Made by a program: the position numbers and the translations under genes. From a bacterium (GTDB lineage: Bacteria > Campylobacterota > Campylobacteria > Campylobacterales > Sulfurimonadaceae), in assembly GCA_018822665.1 (NCBI GenBank), contig JAHJJX010000021.1:1-64000 (forward strand): a stretch of DNA of 64,000 bases, given 5' to 3'. Positions within the stretch are counted from its first letter, which is position 1, and every line of letters begins with the position of its first letter. The notes under the pieces were generated by a model. It ran no database searches and was not told the origin of the DNA. It saw only the letters and a list, made by a program, of their open reading frames with translations. Positions 9,743-17,517 of this stretch are shown here, in pieces.

Positions 9743-9762
9743 AACTTTCAATCATCCATCTT

Positions 9763-10101
9763 TTAAATTTTAAAAAAGTTTTTTATTCTCACTAATTTTA
9801 ATTTTATGCCGCTGTATCGCATAAGACTTGCCAATTTTTTCCATTTTTCTTTTTCATAGCAGGGGTTTGCACATGTTCTGCATCTGGGTTTATTATCGTA
9901 AGGGCAATGTATTAATCTGTTAAATGAATACTCTATAAGTTCTCTACACGCATTGCAAAGCTTTAAGTTTACCTCATAAGGCTGCTTCTCAAACGTAAGC
10001 TTTGTAACAAAATTATTTCGTCCCTTATGTTTATCTGCACAATGCACTTCAAAAAAAAGTTTTAAAGTATCGACTTCGCTTTCAAATTTTTCTTTATACA
10101 T
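9763..10101 (-). CDS. YgbA-family cysteine-rich protein, nitrosative-stress linked
   Basis: This 112-residue soluble protein has a run of seven conserved Cys residues: LCNAC, then HCPYDNKPRCRTCANPCY. The spacing and the NKP-C-x2-C-x3-C-Y pattern, followed by an MRYSGIKLKL segment, match what I recall of the YgbA family (Pfam 'nitrous oxide-stimulated promoter'), a target of the NO sensor NsrR in enterics. Its molecular role is not settled, and the Cys pattern suggests metal binding. I chose ATG 10101, with GGGA 8 bases upstream, over a GTG six codons earlier. It is the last gene of a four-gene run behind an FNR/DNR-type box, which fits an NO-response role. Confidence 0.75.
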   Translation of the reverse strand: MYKEKFESEVDTLKLFFEVHCADKHKGRNNFVTKLTFEKQPYEVNLKLCNACRELIEYSFNRLIHCPYDNKPRCRTCANPCYEKEKWKKLASLMRYSGIKLKLVRIKNFFKI

Positions 10102-10134
10102 AATTTTTTCCCAAACCACTAGGCAGAGCGGGTG

Positions 10135-10440
10135 TTACATCCCGCCTAATTTTGCTTTTACTTCATCCGTTGCCATGGAGATATTCCATGCAGGTTCCCA
10201 CACTAAATCAATAGTCACCAACTCCACTTTTTCCAAATATTTTAAAACAGCTTCTTCTACCCATTGCACAATCAGCTGATGAAGAGGGCAAGCTTTTGTG
10301 CTGAGGGTCATCGTCACGACCACTTCCATCGCTTCATTGCATGTTGCATCGTATATTAAACCCATTTCAACGAGGTTAAACCCTACTTCTGGGTCATTCA
10401 CAGTGGATACAGCCTTAAAAATCTCATCTTTTGTATACAT
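10135..10440 (-). CDS. MIP18/PaaD-family iron-sulfur assembly protein
   Basis: This 101-residue protein of the MIP18 (DUF59) family is related to SufT and PaaD and helps to mature Fe-S proteins. Family marks are DPEVGFNLVEMGLIYD (16-31), MTLSTKACPLHQ with the conserved Cys near residue 51, and LVWEPAWN near 80-87. The ribosome site is AAAGGA. It lies 4 bases from the membrane-protein gene upstream in the transcript and 33 bases before the ygbA-like gene. In an NO-responsive operon it could support repair of Fe-S clusters damaged by NO (inference). Confidence 0.85.
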   Translation of the reverse strand: MYTKDEIFKAVSTVNDPEVGFNLVEMGLIYDATCNEAMEVVVTMTLSTKACPLHQLIVQWVEEAVLKYLEKVELVTIDLVWEPAWNISMATDEVKAKLGGM

Positions 10441-10443
10441 TTT

Positions 10444-11679
10444 TTATCCTTTAAAATTAATCATATAAAGCAAATCTTTCAACACAAACAAACAGCCGAT
10501 AAATAAAAAATTTACCCCTATTATAAAAATTTCGTTAGAGTTTAAAATAAAACTTACAAATCCTGTAACAATGCCGATTCCACTCAATAAAAATTGAAAA
10601 TTTGCACTTTTTTTAGGAAGCATATCTGCGAGCATTGGAACTTTTTGTTTTCCCACAAGCGGCGAGAATCTCTCATACCACACCAAAAACGGAACAATTT
10701 TATATAAATGTCCGATAATCATCAAGGCAACATATCCGAAAATTAAAATCCACCCTATGGCTAAAAGCAAATTCGGACTTGGAAAGAAAATATAAACAAC
10801 ACCTGTTATCAAAGATACAAGCAAGCTCACAGAAGCCGCCACAACACTTTTTAAATAAATGTCCTTTTCTATTCTAACTCTTTTTTTATAGATGATATAT
10901 ATCTGATAAAAATAAAAAAACAGTGCCAAAATTGTTAAAAAATAACCAAGGTATTCTAATTTCTGGCTCTTTAAAACAGAGGACAAGACAACAGCAGTAA
11001 CACCAAAAGCCAAAAAGTATAAAGCATACTTCACGCTCTTTGTGCTAAAGTTATGCGAAAGCCAAAACATTGGAAGCAAAATCATGCTCATACCCATAAT
11101 GGTAACTCCCACATAACCGATAAAAACCAGATACACATGCGCTCTTAAAAGCATGTGGATGTCTACATTGATGATACCGGCATATCCAAGAGCCATAACA
11201 AGCCCAAATACCAGACCTATAAATAAAAAGCTGTTGGCAAGAATAATACTTGTGATAACAAGATTCAATTTTTTGACTTTTTTTATACTCATAAAAGTTT
11301 CAAAAACAAAAATTAAAAGAGAGATTAAAACGACTACCCCGCCATAAGGCAATAACGCAGGAACAAATTGAAATCCACATGCCATAAGAATGGTTCCGAC
11401 AAAAAGAAGAGGGTAGATAATATAATACAAATCAATACCGAAGTGCCCCACTTCCAGAACAACCGGCACCAATTGCGCCATCGCTCCAAAAATGACCATC
11501 ATCACAAAGCCAAGTAAAAATATATGAACCCATGCGATAACCGTAGTGTCTAAATTTGTAAGATTTTCTATCTCTATGCCAAATAAAAGCGCTACGCTTA
11601 AAACAAAAAAGCTGATTCCAATTATAAAGTAAGGTGCTATAAGCTTAAATGGAGGTGCAAAATCTTGTGATATTGCCAT
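10444..11679 (-). CDS. heme-copper oxidase subunit I-like membrane protein
   Basis: The protein has 411 residues and about 12 predicted membrane helices. Helix 2 (VIAWVHIFLLGFVMMVIFGA) resembles the heme-ligating helix of cytochrome oxidase subunit I and nitric-oxide reductase. Further membrane His residues occur in MLLRAHVYLVF, FWLSHN and MIIGHLYKIVPF. The full set of copper and heme His ligands of a true oxidase is not obvious, so catalysis is uncertain. I chose ATG 11679, 8 bases after the stop of the DUF2249 gene and with AGGG upstream. A TTG 24 bases earlier would overlap that gene. Operon context suggests a role in NO handling, such as an NnrS- or NorB-like function. Confidence 0.65.
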   Translation of the reverse strand: MAISQDFAPPFKLIAPYFIIGISFFVLSVALLFGIEIENLTNLDTTVIAWVHIFLLGFVMMVIFGAMAQLVPVVLEVGHFGIDLYYIIYPLLFVGTILMACGFQFVPALLPYGGVVVLISLLIFVFETFMSIKKVKKLNLVITSIILANSFLFIGLVFGLVMALGYAGIINVDIHMLLRAHVYLVFIGYVGVTIMGMSMILLPMFWLSHNFSTKSVKYALYFLAFGVTAVVLSSVLKSQKLEYLGYFLTILALFFYFYQIYIIYKKRVRIEKDIYLKSVVAASVSLLVSLITGVVYIFFPSPNLLLAIGWILIFGYVALMIIGHLYKIVPFLVWYERFSPLVGKQKVPMLADMLPKKSANFQFLLSGIGIVTGFVSFILNSNEIFIIGVNFLFIGCLFVLKDLLYMINFKG

Positions 11680-11687
11680 AACAGGTT

Positions 11688-12032
11688 TTACCCTGCACAG
11701 CAAGAAGAACTAAAATCGGTAGAACCTACTCCACCCTTCTTCATTCTAAAAATAACTTTGACCATCCCATTAGGAAGGTCTAAAATCGCATACTCAAATT
11801 CATCTTCTATTTTTGCAAAAAGTCCGCCCGGTGATTTATGATTTATCATAAATAACTGAGAATTTTCATCAAGCAGTCTGAGCCCTGCCATCGCATTTAC
11901 CATAGGGTCCGGCGGACCACATTTACTTGTATCAAACTGATAGGTCGTTAGACCGTCTTTGATATACTTAAAAAAATCTACAGTAGCGCCCTCTACATTT
12001 ATCTTTTGAGCAAATTCCGGGAGTAAATCCAT
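11688..12032 (-). CDS. DUF2249-like protein with C-terminal Cys pair
   Basis: This is a soluble 114-residue protein. Residues 38-95 (KCGPPDPMVNAMAGLRLLD onward) match the DUF2249 fold, which is related to TusA/SirA. DUF2249 domains often sit beside Fnr-type regulators and NO-related genes. The tail SSSCCAG ends in two adjacent Cys that could bind metal or act in redox. It starts at ATG 12032 behind GGAG and is the first gene after the FNR/DNR box at 12090-12103. Its function is not known. Confidence 0.7.
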   Translation of the reverse strand: MDLLPEFAQKINVEGATVDFFKYIKDGLTTYQFDTSKCGPPDPMVNAMAGLRLLDENSQLFMINHKSPGGLFAKIEDEFEYAILDLPNGMVKVIFRMKKGGVGSTDFSSSCCAG

Positions 12033-12089
12033 TACTTCATCTCCAATATGTTAATAAGGCAATTTTATTGGATATAAAGCATTAACACA

Positions 12090-12103
12090 TTGATATGTAT
12101 CAA
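12090..12103 (-). promoter_or_regulatory. perfect FNR/DNR-type operator
   Basis: The sequence TTGATATGTATCAA is an exact match to the FNR/DNR consensus TTGAT-N4-ATCAA. It is centred at 12096.5, about 64 bases before the DUF2249 start codon. A TAAAAT -10 candidate at about 12062-12067 would place the box near -41, the usual activating position. It overlaps the last codons of the regulator gene at 12100-12732, whose product is the obvious candidate to bind it. Confidence 0.8.
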
Positions 12104-12732
12104 TTTTTATATAAACTCAGTCTTTGCTTATTCACTTTCTTTTCTTTTATATTGATTATCCCATCATCTTTGAATGGTTTTAAGATTCTTGAGAGTGTTT
12201 CGGGGGTTATGTTTAAGATTTGTGCGACTTCATTTTTTTTCAGTGAAAAGAACTGCTCCGTGTTTTCTAAAATATACTCTATAACCCTGCATTTTGCATC
12301 CAAGACCAAATATCTGGAGATTACATTTTCCAAGTTTTTTATCTTTTTTATCAATGAAACCTGCACTTTTAACAAAAGAGCCGGCTCTGAGAAAAACAGC
12401 TCCCTTAAATATTCAAAATCTATTTTTAAAAGGCTTATATCATTCAGTGCCACCGCAGTTGCAGGATAAGGAATATGCTCAAAACTTGCAACCTCGGCGA
12501 TAAGTTCATTGGAAGAAAAATATTTCAAAATAAGTTCATGATTATTGGCTGAAGTTTTATAGAGCTTGACCTGACCGCTGAGTAAAAAGTATATATACCG
12601 CGATTCCTCCCCTTCATAAAAGACGATGTTGTCTTTTTTGAGATGCACACTCACGCAGTGATTTTGAATCTCCATAAGAGTTTCATCCGGAAGATTTTCA
12701 AATAAAACTAAACTTTTTAATATATTTAACAT
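12100..12732 (-). CDS. Crp/Fnr-family transcription regulator
   Basis: The 210-residue regulator has an N-terminal cyclic-nucleotide-binding-type sensor domain (about 8-125) and a C-terminal winged helix (about 145-205) with recognition helix NITPETLSRILKPF. There is no N-terminal Cys cluster like that of FNR, so it is closer to DNR/NssR-type NO or heme sensors. Its gene starts within the 3' end of the helicase gene (7-base overlap). It reads straight into the FNR/DNR box that fronts the next operon, so it probably controls the 9763-12032 genes. The ligand is inferred. Confidence 0.88.
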   Translation of the reverse strand: MLNILKSLVLFENLPDETLMEIQNHCVSVHLKKDNIVFYEGEESRYIYFLLSGQVKLYKTSANNHELILKYFSSNELIAEVASFEHIPYPATAVALNDISLLKIDFEYLRELFFSEPALLLKVQVSLIKKIKNLENVISRYLVLDAKCRVIEYILENTEQFFSLKKNEVAQILNITPETLSRILKPFKDDGIINIKEKKVNKQRLSLYKN

Positions 12733-13988
12733 TTTTTCTCCATAAATTTTAATGCTTTTTCATTTACAAAGGCGAGCTTGTGCCATTGACAGCTCGGAGC
12801 AACAAGGTTGAGTCTCTTAGGATTTGAACTTCTTGAGAGTGCGACATAAAACTGTGAAGGTGCAAAAATTTCATTTGTTTGTATGATTAAATCTATGATG
12901 CTCATCCCCTGTGATTTGTGTATCGTTATAGCAAAGGCAAGTTTTATAGGAAACTGGTACACGCTAAACATGCTTTGCTCCACCATCTCTTTTTGTCCAT
13001 CTACACTTTTTTCTTTCCACATGCTTTTGCTTTGCGCAATCGCTTCAAGCTTTACAATCTTTGTGTCACTTTTTTGCACATACACATTTTCCGTGTCTAT
13101 ATTGACGATTATGCCGCGCTCCCCGTTAAAATAGTTCCATGAATTTCTTGTAAAAAGAACAGGAACTCCGATTTTTAACTCAAGCTCCTGCTCAATGCGG
13201 GCATCATTCATAAATCTTTGAATTTCAATATCTGTTACACTTTTTGAGTGTTTTACAACTTGGGCTTCTTTTATAAAAATTTCATTCTCTATGAAAGAGA
13301 GTTGTGCTTTATTGTGTCTTGATGCACTCTCATTTTTACCAAAAAGGAAAGTAAATTCGCTCAAATCTTCAGGCAAAGGTTTTATAAACTCATTGAGCTG
13401 ATTATGTATCTTTTCACTAATGCTACCAAACCGAACGCTGTTTAAAAGTTCTATAAACTCTTTATCCTGCGTCCTGTATACATGGGAGAGCTCTAAAACT
13501 TGAAAGTCAAACGCACTCCATGATTCAGATTCAAAAGCGTACTTCACCTGCGCCTGCCCTTTTACAACGGGAGGAAGTTGCAAAAAATCTCCCACAACAA
13601 GCAAACTGCCTTTAAAATCCGCTTGAATAAGCCGCAGTCTTATCATATCGAGCAGACTGTCGCTCACCATGGAAATCTCATCTATGACCACCAAATGCAT
13701 TCCAGAGACAAGTTTTTTAACTTTTTTGCTTATCTCCAGCTTTTTGTTGCGCTCCAATTCTTTGAAGTCGCTTGCGATTCCAAGGTCCAAAAAGCTGTGC
13801 AGAGTCTGCCCTCCTATAAGCGTGGCCGCCATCCCCGTAGAAGCTAATTTGGCAACTTTTTTACCCTCTTGTTCAAAATGCCCTATCACTTCATTTGTAA
13901 TGGTTGTTTTTCCTACGCCGGCACCGCCTGTTAAAAAAACATTGTTATTTTTGCTCAATTTATCTATGGTAACATTTAAATAATTCAT
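12726..13988 (-). CDS. Pif1/RecD-like superfamily 1 helicase
   Basis: The ATP-driven 5'-3' DNA helicase family is shown by Walker A GGAGVGKTT (residues 20-28 from the chosen start), motif II VIDEISM, motif III GDFLQLPPV, the C-terminal IHKSQGMS and YVALSRS. I chose ATG 13988 (420 residues), where homology begins. The frame stays open upstream for 60 codons, but that part would overlap the divergent gene at 14072 and looks non-coding. Probable roles are G-quadruplex or replication-fork processing. It overlaps the regulator gene by 7 bases, so the two may share a transcript. Confidence 0.9.
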   Translation of the reverse strand: MNYLNVTIDKLSKNNNVFLTGGAGVGKTTITNEVIGHFEQEGKKVAKLASTGMAATLIGGQTLHSFLDLGIASDFKELERNKKLEISKKVKKLVSGMHLVVIDEISMVSDSLLDMIRLRLIQADFKGSLLVVGDFLQLPPVVKGQAQVKYAFESESWSAFDFQVLELSHVYRTQDKEFIELLNSVRFGSISEKIHNQLNEFIKPLPEDLSEFTFLFGKNESASRHNKAQLSFIENEIFIKEAQVVKHSKSVTDIEIQRFMNDARIEQELELKIGVPVLFTRNSWNYFNGERGIIVNIDTENVYVQKSDTKIVKLEAIAQSKSMWKEKSVDGQKEMVEQSMFSVYQFPIKLAFAITIHKSQGMSIIDLIIQTNEIFAPSQFYVALSRSSNPKRLNLVAPSCQWHKLAFVNEKALKFMEKKC

Positions 13989-14071
13989 AAAATGATAATA
14001 CCTATTATTGCTGGAAAAACAGATAAATAGTAGTAAAATAGATTTCAAATCCACAAAAAAGACACCAAATA

Positions 14072-15313
14072 ATGAATAGAATTTTAATCGTTGAGAGCAA
14101 TAAAGCTCTTGCAAAACTGATTGCAAAAAAAATAAATGCCGAATTACATTTTGAAGTTGACATCGCACATAACTTTTCCGAAGCCAAACTCTTTATGCAT
14201 AAATACAGCTATTTTATAGTCTTAACCGATATAAACCTGACAGATGCGCCCAATGGGGAGATTATTGATTATGCTCTGCAAAAAAAGATACGCGTTATCG
14301 TCTTGAGTGCAAATATAGATAAAAATCTAAGAAAAGCGATTCTTAAAAAAAATATTATCGATTATGTCAACAAAGGCAGTGTTGAGGATATTAACTACAT
14401 CATTCAAACACTCAAAAGAATTCAAAAAAATCAAAATCATAAAGTCTTAGTCGTGGATGATTCGATGGTGTTTAGAAAACAGATGAAAGAGATGCTGGAA
14501 AACTCATTTTTTCAAGTCATCACCGTAGCACACGGAGAAGAAGCACTCTGCATCCTCCAAACAAATCCAGATATCAGTCTCGTTCTCACCGACTACAATA
14601 TGCCCGTTATGGACGGCCTTGAATTAACCCGGGAGATAAGAAAACTCTATAATAAAAATGCACTTTCTCTCATCGCAATGTCTTCAAATACCGATGATGA
14701 AGCAACGGCTCTTTTTTTAAAGCATGGAGCAAACGACTTTATCACCAAGCCCTTTTCCAAAGAGGAATTTTCGTGCAGGGTGAACAACTCTATCGAAGCT
14801 TTGGAAAATATCCATATTATTACAAACCATACAGATAGAGACTTTTTAACAGGTCTCTATAACCGCAGATACTTTTTTAACAACATGAAAAAATACTTTT
14901 TTGAGGCGATGCAAAGGAGTGAAAATTTTGTGATTGCCATGGTAAGTATAGACAATTTTAAAAAATTAAATGAAACCTACGGGCATGAAGCCGCCGATAC
15001 GGTTATTGTTCATCTCTCTGAAATACTCCGATGCAATACAAATCAGCAAGACACCGTTGCAAGATTTGCGGCCGATGAGTTTTGTATTGTTTTAAAAAAT
15101 ATTTCTCTCCAAGATGCCGCTCTTACCTTGGAGCATCTCAAAGAAACGGTGCTGAGTCATGTAACTTTTTGTGATGACCAAGAGATACGCTTTAGCATCT
15201 CCATAGGTGCGACAATCCACCATGAAGATACGCTCGAAGAGAGTGTCAATCAGGCGGATATGATGCTCTACAATGCAAAACAAGCAGGTATCAATCAGCT
15301 TATTTTGCATTAG
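14072..15313 (+). CDS. REC-REC-GGDEF response regulator with degenerate AADEF site
   Basis: This 413-residue protein has two receiver domains (about 1-118 and 123-245) and a C-terminal GGDEF domain (about 255-413). The layout resembles PleD and Campylobacter CbrR. Both receivers keep the phospho-Asp (LTDINL and LTDYNMPVMDG), and the second keeps its switch Lys (FITKPF). The catalytic signature reads AADEF at 333-337 instead of GGDEF, and the usual inhibitory RxxD site is absent (NQQD). Cyclase activity may be weak or lost, leaving a regulatory role. It converges on the VWA gene with a 4-base overlap. Confidence 0.9.
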   Translation: MNRILIVESNKALAKLIAKKINAELHFEVDIAHNFSEAKLFMHKYSYFIVLTDINLTDAPNGEIIDYALQKKIRVIVLSANIDKNLRKAILKKNIIDYVNKGSVEDINYIIQTLKRIQKNQNHKVLVVDDSMVFRKQMKEMLENSFFQVITVAHGEEALCILQTNPDISLVLTDYNMPVMDGLELTREIRKLYNKNALSLIAMSSNTDDEATALFLKHGANDFITKPFSKEEFSCRVNNSIEALENIHIITNHTDRDFLTGLYNRRYFFNNMKKYFFEAMQRSENFVIAMVSIDNFKKLNETYGHEAADTVIVHLSEILRCNTNQQDTVARFAADEFCIVLKNISLQDAALTLEHLKETVLSHVTFCDDQEIRFSISIGATIHHEDTLEESVNQADMMLYNAKQAGINQLILH

Positions 15314-16479
15314 TCTTGTAAAACTATAATCTCTCCAAAAGGAATATCTTTTTCTTGCGGAGCAATCCACTTAACATCGTAGTCGGGTTGGGTACTCAAA
15401 GAGTGTTTATCGGCGCCCTTGGAGAGATGCGGAAATATCCCCTCAAGGTCCGTAAAATAAAGTAAGAGTTTTGTGTCTCTGAGATTCGTATCTATAAACT
15501 CAAAAACAGGTCTAAAATCGGTTCCTCCGCCGCCTTGAAGCGCACATTCCAAAGTATCTCCGCTGTAAAAAACTTTGTGCGAATAAATCTTCTCATCACA
15601 TACAAGTAAATCTATTTGGTAATTTTGAACACTGTCCATCAAAAAGTTTATCTCATTTAAAAAAGTATTAAGCAACTTTTCATCCACCGAACCTGAACTG
15701 TCCACCGCAATAACAAGCTGGAACTTGTTGCTGATGCAAGAGGGGAGGTACAAACCCATATATAAAAACTTTTTATTTGGGGGAAGGAGGGTGTAATCAT
15801 CTTTATGAAATCTGTCGATGGCAACCTTAAGTTCATTTCTCCAATCAATTTTTCCGTGTTTTTCAAGATGAAAAAATCTCTCTATACTCCGAGGCAAATC
15901 ACCTGATTTAAGCTCCTGTTCTAAAACAGACTTGGAGAACTCCTCAAAAAGCTGTTCTTCTAAAAATTGCTCGTGAGAGATTTGTTCTTTTTCTTGATTG
16001 GTTAAAGTTTCCTGATTTTTATCATCACTTTTTTGAACATCTTCCACATCGTCCGCTTCATATTCAAGTTCATCTCTTAAGATGTCATCTTTAAGTTCTG
16101 CATAAATCTCTTCGGCATAAAGTCCCGAAAATCTTTTGGAGTACGTCGCCCCGTCGGGTCTTTGCATCCCGTTTTCAACAAGCATATCATTGATTGCATA
16201 ATCTGTTGCCAGCTGCCAAAGCCAACCGCTTCTGCCGTTTTTTCTCTGCTCATGTGCCAAAGATGCATGCATAGCCCCGTTTGCAAGAACAAACTCCATC
16301 TCGCCAAGCTCAAGCTCTTGAAGAAAGTCACTGTTGTATTCAAGCTTTTTGCCATCACTTTTAAAAGCCTGAATCTCCTCATTTTGAATAAGCTCAAGCT
16401 TTGAAGCAATGGTTCCAAAATAAGGGTAATCGACTAAAAGCTTCGCTTTTGCCTGAGAGATTTTTTCGTTTATCGGCAT
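15310..16479 (-). CDS. DUF2201/VWA-like protein, MoxR partner
   Basis: The 389-residue protein has an N-terminal putative metallopeptidase-like domain (about 55-135) with HASLAHEQRK (His71, His76, Glu77) and LWQLATDYAINDML. This matches the DUF2201 N-terminal pattern without a standard HExxH. An acidic linker (140-190) follows, then a C-terminal von Willebrand A-type domain with MIDAS motif DSSGS (260-264) and GGGGTDFRPV further on. It lies 30 bases downstream of a MoxR AAA+ ATPase. MoxR-VWA pairs act in metal insertion and complex assembly. The client here is unknown. Two dispersed motifs (16475-16485, 16498-16508) span the gap to MoxR. Confidence 0.85.
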   Translation of the reverse strand: MPINEKISQAKAKLLVDYPYFGTIASKLELIQNEEIQAFKSDGKKLEYNSDFLQELELGEMEFVLANGAMHASLAHEQRKNGRSGWLWQLATDYAINDMLVENGMQRPDGATYSKRFSGLYAEEIYAELKDDILRDELEYEADDVEDVQKSDDKNQETLTNQEKEQISHEQFLEEQLFEEFSKSVLEQELKSGDLPRSIERFFHLEKHGKIDWRNELKVAIDRFHKDDYTLLPPNKKFLYMGLYLPSCISNKFQLVIAVDSSGSVDEKLLNTFLNEINFLMDSVQNYQIDLLVCDEKIYSHKVFYSGDTLECALQGGGGTDFRPVFEFIDTNLRDTKLLLYFTDLEGIFPHLSKGADKHSLSTQPDYDVKWIAPQEKDIPFGEIIVLQD

Positions 16480-16509
16480 GTGGAATCATTCACCTTTGGC
16501 ATGTGGAAA

Positions 16510-17505
16510 TTACGCCAAAAGATATGCGAATTTTCTGACCCATTTTTTAAACATTTCGGAGTGTTCCATTTTCACCCCGTTTCTTTGCAAATCCTGCACA
16601 ACCATAACGGCAAATTCACTCTTGAGCCCTAAAGTATAGGAGAGTAAATTTTCCAGTTTTTCTTCCCTTTTATCTTTTAAAAATGCGCTCACCAGTCCTG
16701 TGCTCAGCGCATAAAGAACATCCACTTCCTCGCTGTATTCACCGGTTGCACATGCCAAGATGTTTTTAATATCGGGCAGTTTGTGCATCACTTTTGCAAA
16801 ACTCAAAAAACCGACAGAAACATCTTTTCCAATCGCTCCCGACAAACACTCCAAAAGAAATTCCTCTTTCATGCCGCTCTTGAGAATACTGTCAACATAT
16901 TCCCAGCTTCGGGGAGTTGCAAAACTCTTTACGTCGCTCTTTGCGTCAAAGGTAAAAAGATGCTCATTTTTATAAGAGATATAAGAGATGATTCTTTCAT
17001 CTACTCCATTTTGATATGCCCAAAACCGCCAGTCCTTTACATCCACTTCCATCTCAAAATGAACGAATCTGTTTGCCAAAGGAGAAGGCATGCGGTAGGT
17101 TACACCTCTGTCTCCCTCTCGGTTTCCCGCAGCGACTATCGCCCAGCCGCTTGGAAGCGCGTACTCTCCGACTTTTCTATCGAGTATCAGCTGATATGCT
17201 GAAGCTTGAACGCTTGGCGGTGCCGAGTTTAATTCATCTAAAAACAAAATTCCCTCACCCTCTCTTGGTAAAAAAGCGGGAGGTGCCCAAAGTGCGCTGT
17301 GTGATTCTTTGTCATAAAAGGGAATCCCTTTTAAATCCGTAGGGTCCATCAGCGCAAGCCTTAAGTCTATAAAACCTATTGCCTTTTCCTTTGCTATTTG
17401 TTTCACTATAGAAGATTTTCCAATCCCCGGCGCGCCCCATAAAAAAGTCGGCACTTTTTGCTCTATCAAGGCCGTTATGGTGCTGATTAAACTTGATGCT
17501 TTCAA
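16510..17505 (-). CDS. MoxR-family AAA+ ATPase
   Basis: This 331-residue AAA+ ATPase has Walker A GAPGIGKS (24-31), Walker B ILFLDELN (about 86-93), sensor 1 AAGNREGD and an arginine-rich SPLANRFVHFE segment. It belongs to the MoxR group, which works as a chaperone with VWA proteins. The VWA partner is encoded directly downstream and a repeat protein directly upstream (12 bases away), making a three-gene module. Confidence 0.9.
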   Translation of the reverse strand: MKASSLISTITALIEQKVPTFLWGAPGIGKSSIVKQIAKEKAIGFIDLRLALMDPTDLKGIPFYDKESHSALWAPPAFLPREGEGILFLDELNSAPPSVQASAYQLILDRKVGEYALPSGWAIVAAGNREGDRGVTYRMPSPLANRFVHFEMEVDVKDWRFWAYQNGVDERIISYISYKNEHLFTFDAKSDVKSFATPRSWEYVDSILKSGMKEEFLLECLSGAIGKDVSVGFLSFAKVMHKLPDIKNILACATGEYSEEVDVLYALSTGLVSAFLKDKREEKLENLLSYTLGLKSEFAVMVVQDLQRNGVKMEHSEMFKKWVRKFAYLLA

Positions 17506-17517
17506 ATATTTTCCTTT

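Noticed and set aside
13989-14168. N-terminal extension of the helicase frame
   Set aside because: It overlaps the divergent receiver-protein gene, is rich in Phe/Leu/Ile without helicase homology, and the P-loop domain starts normally at ATG 13988.
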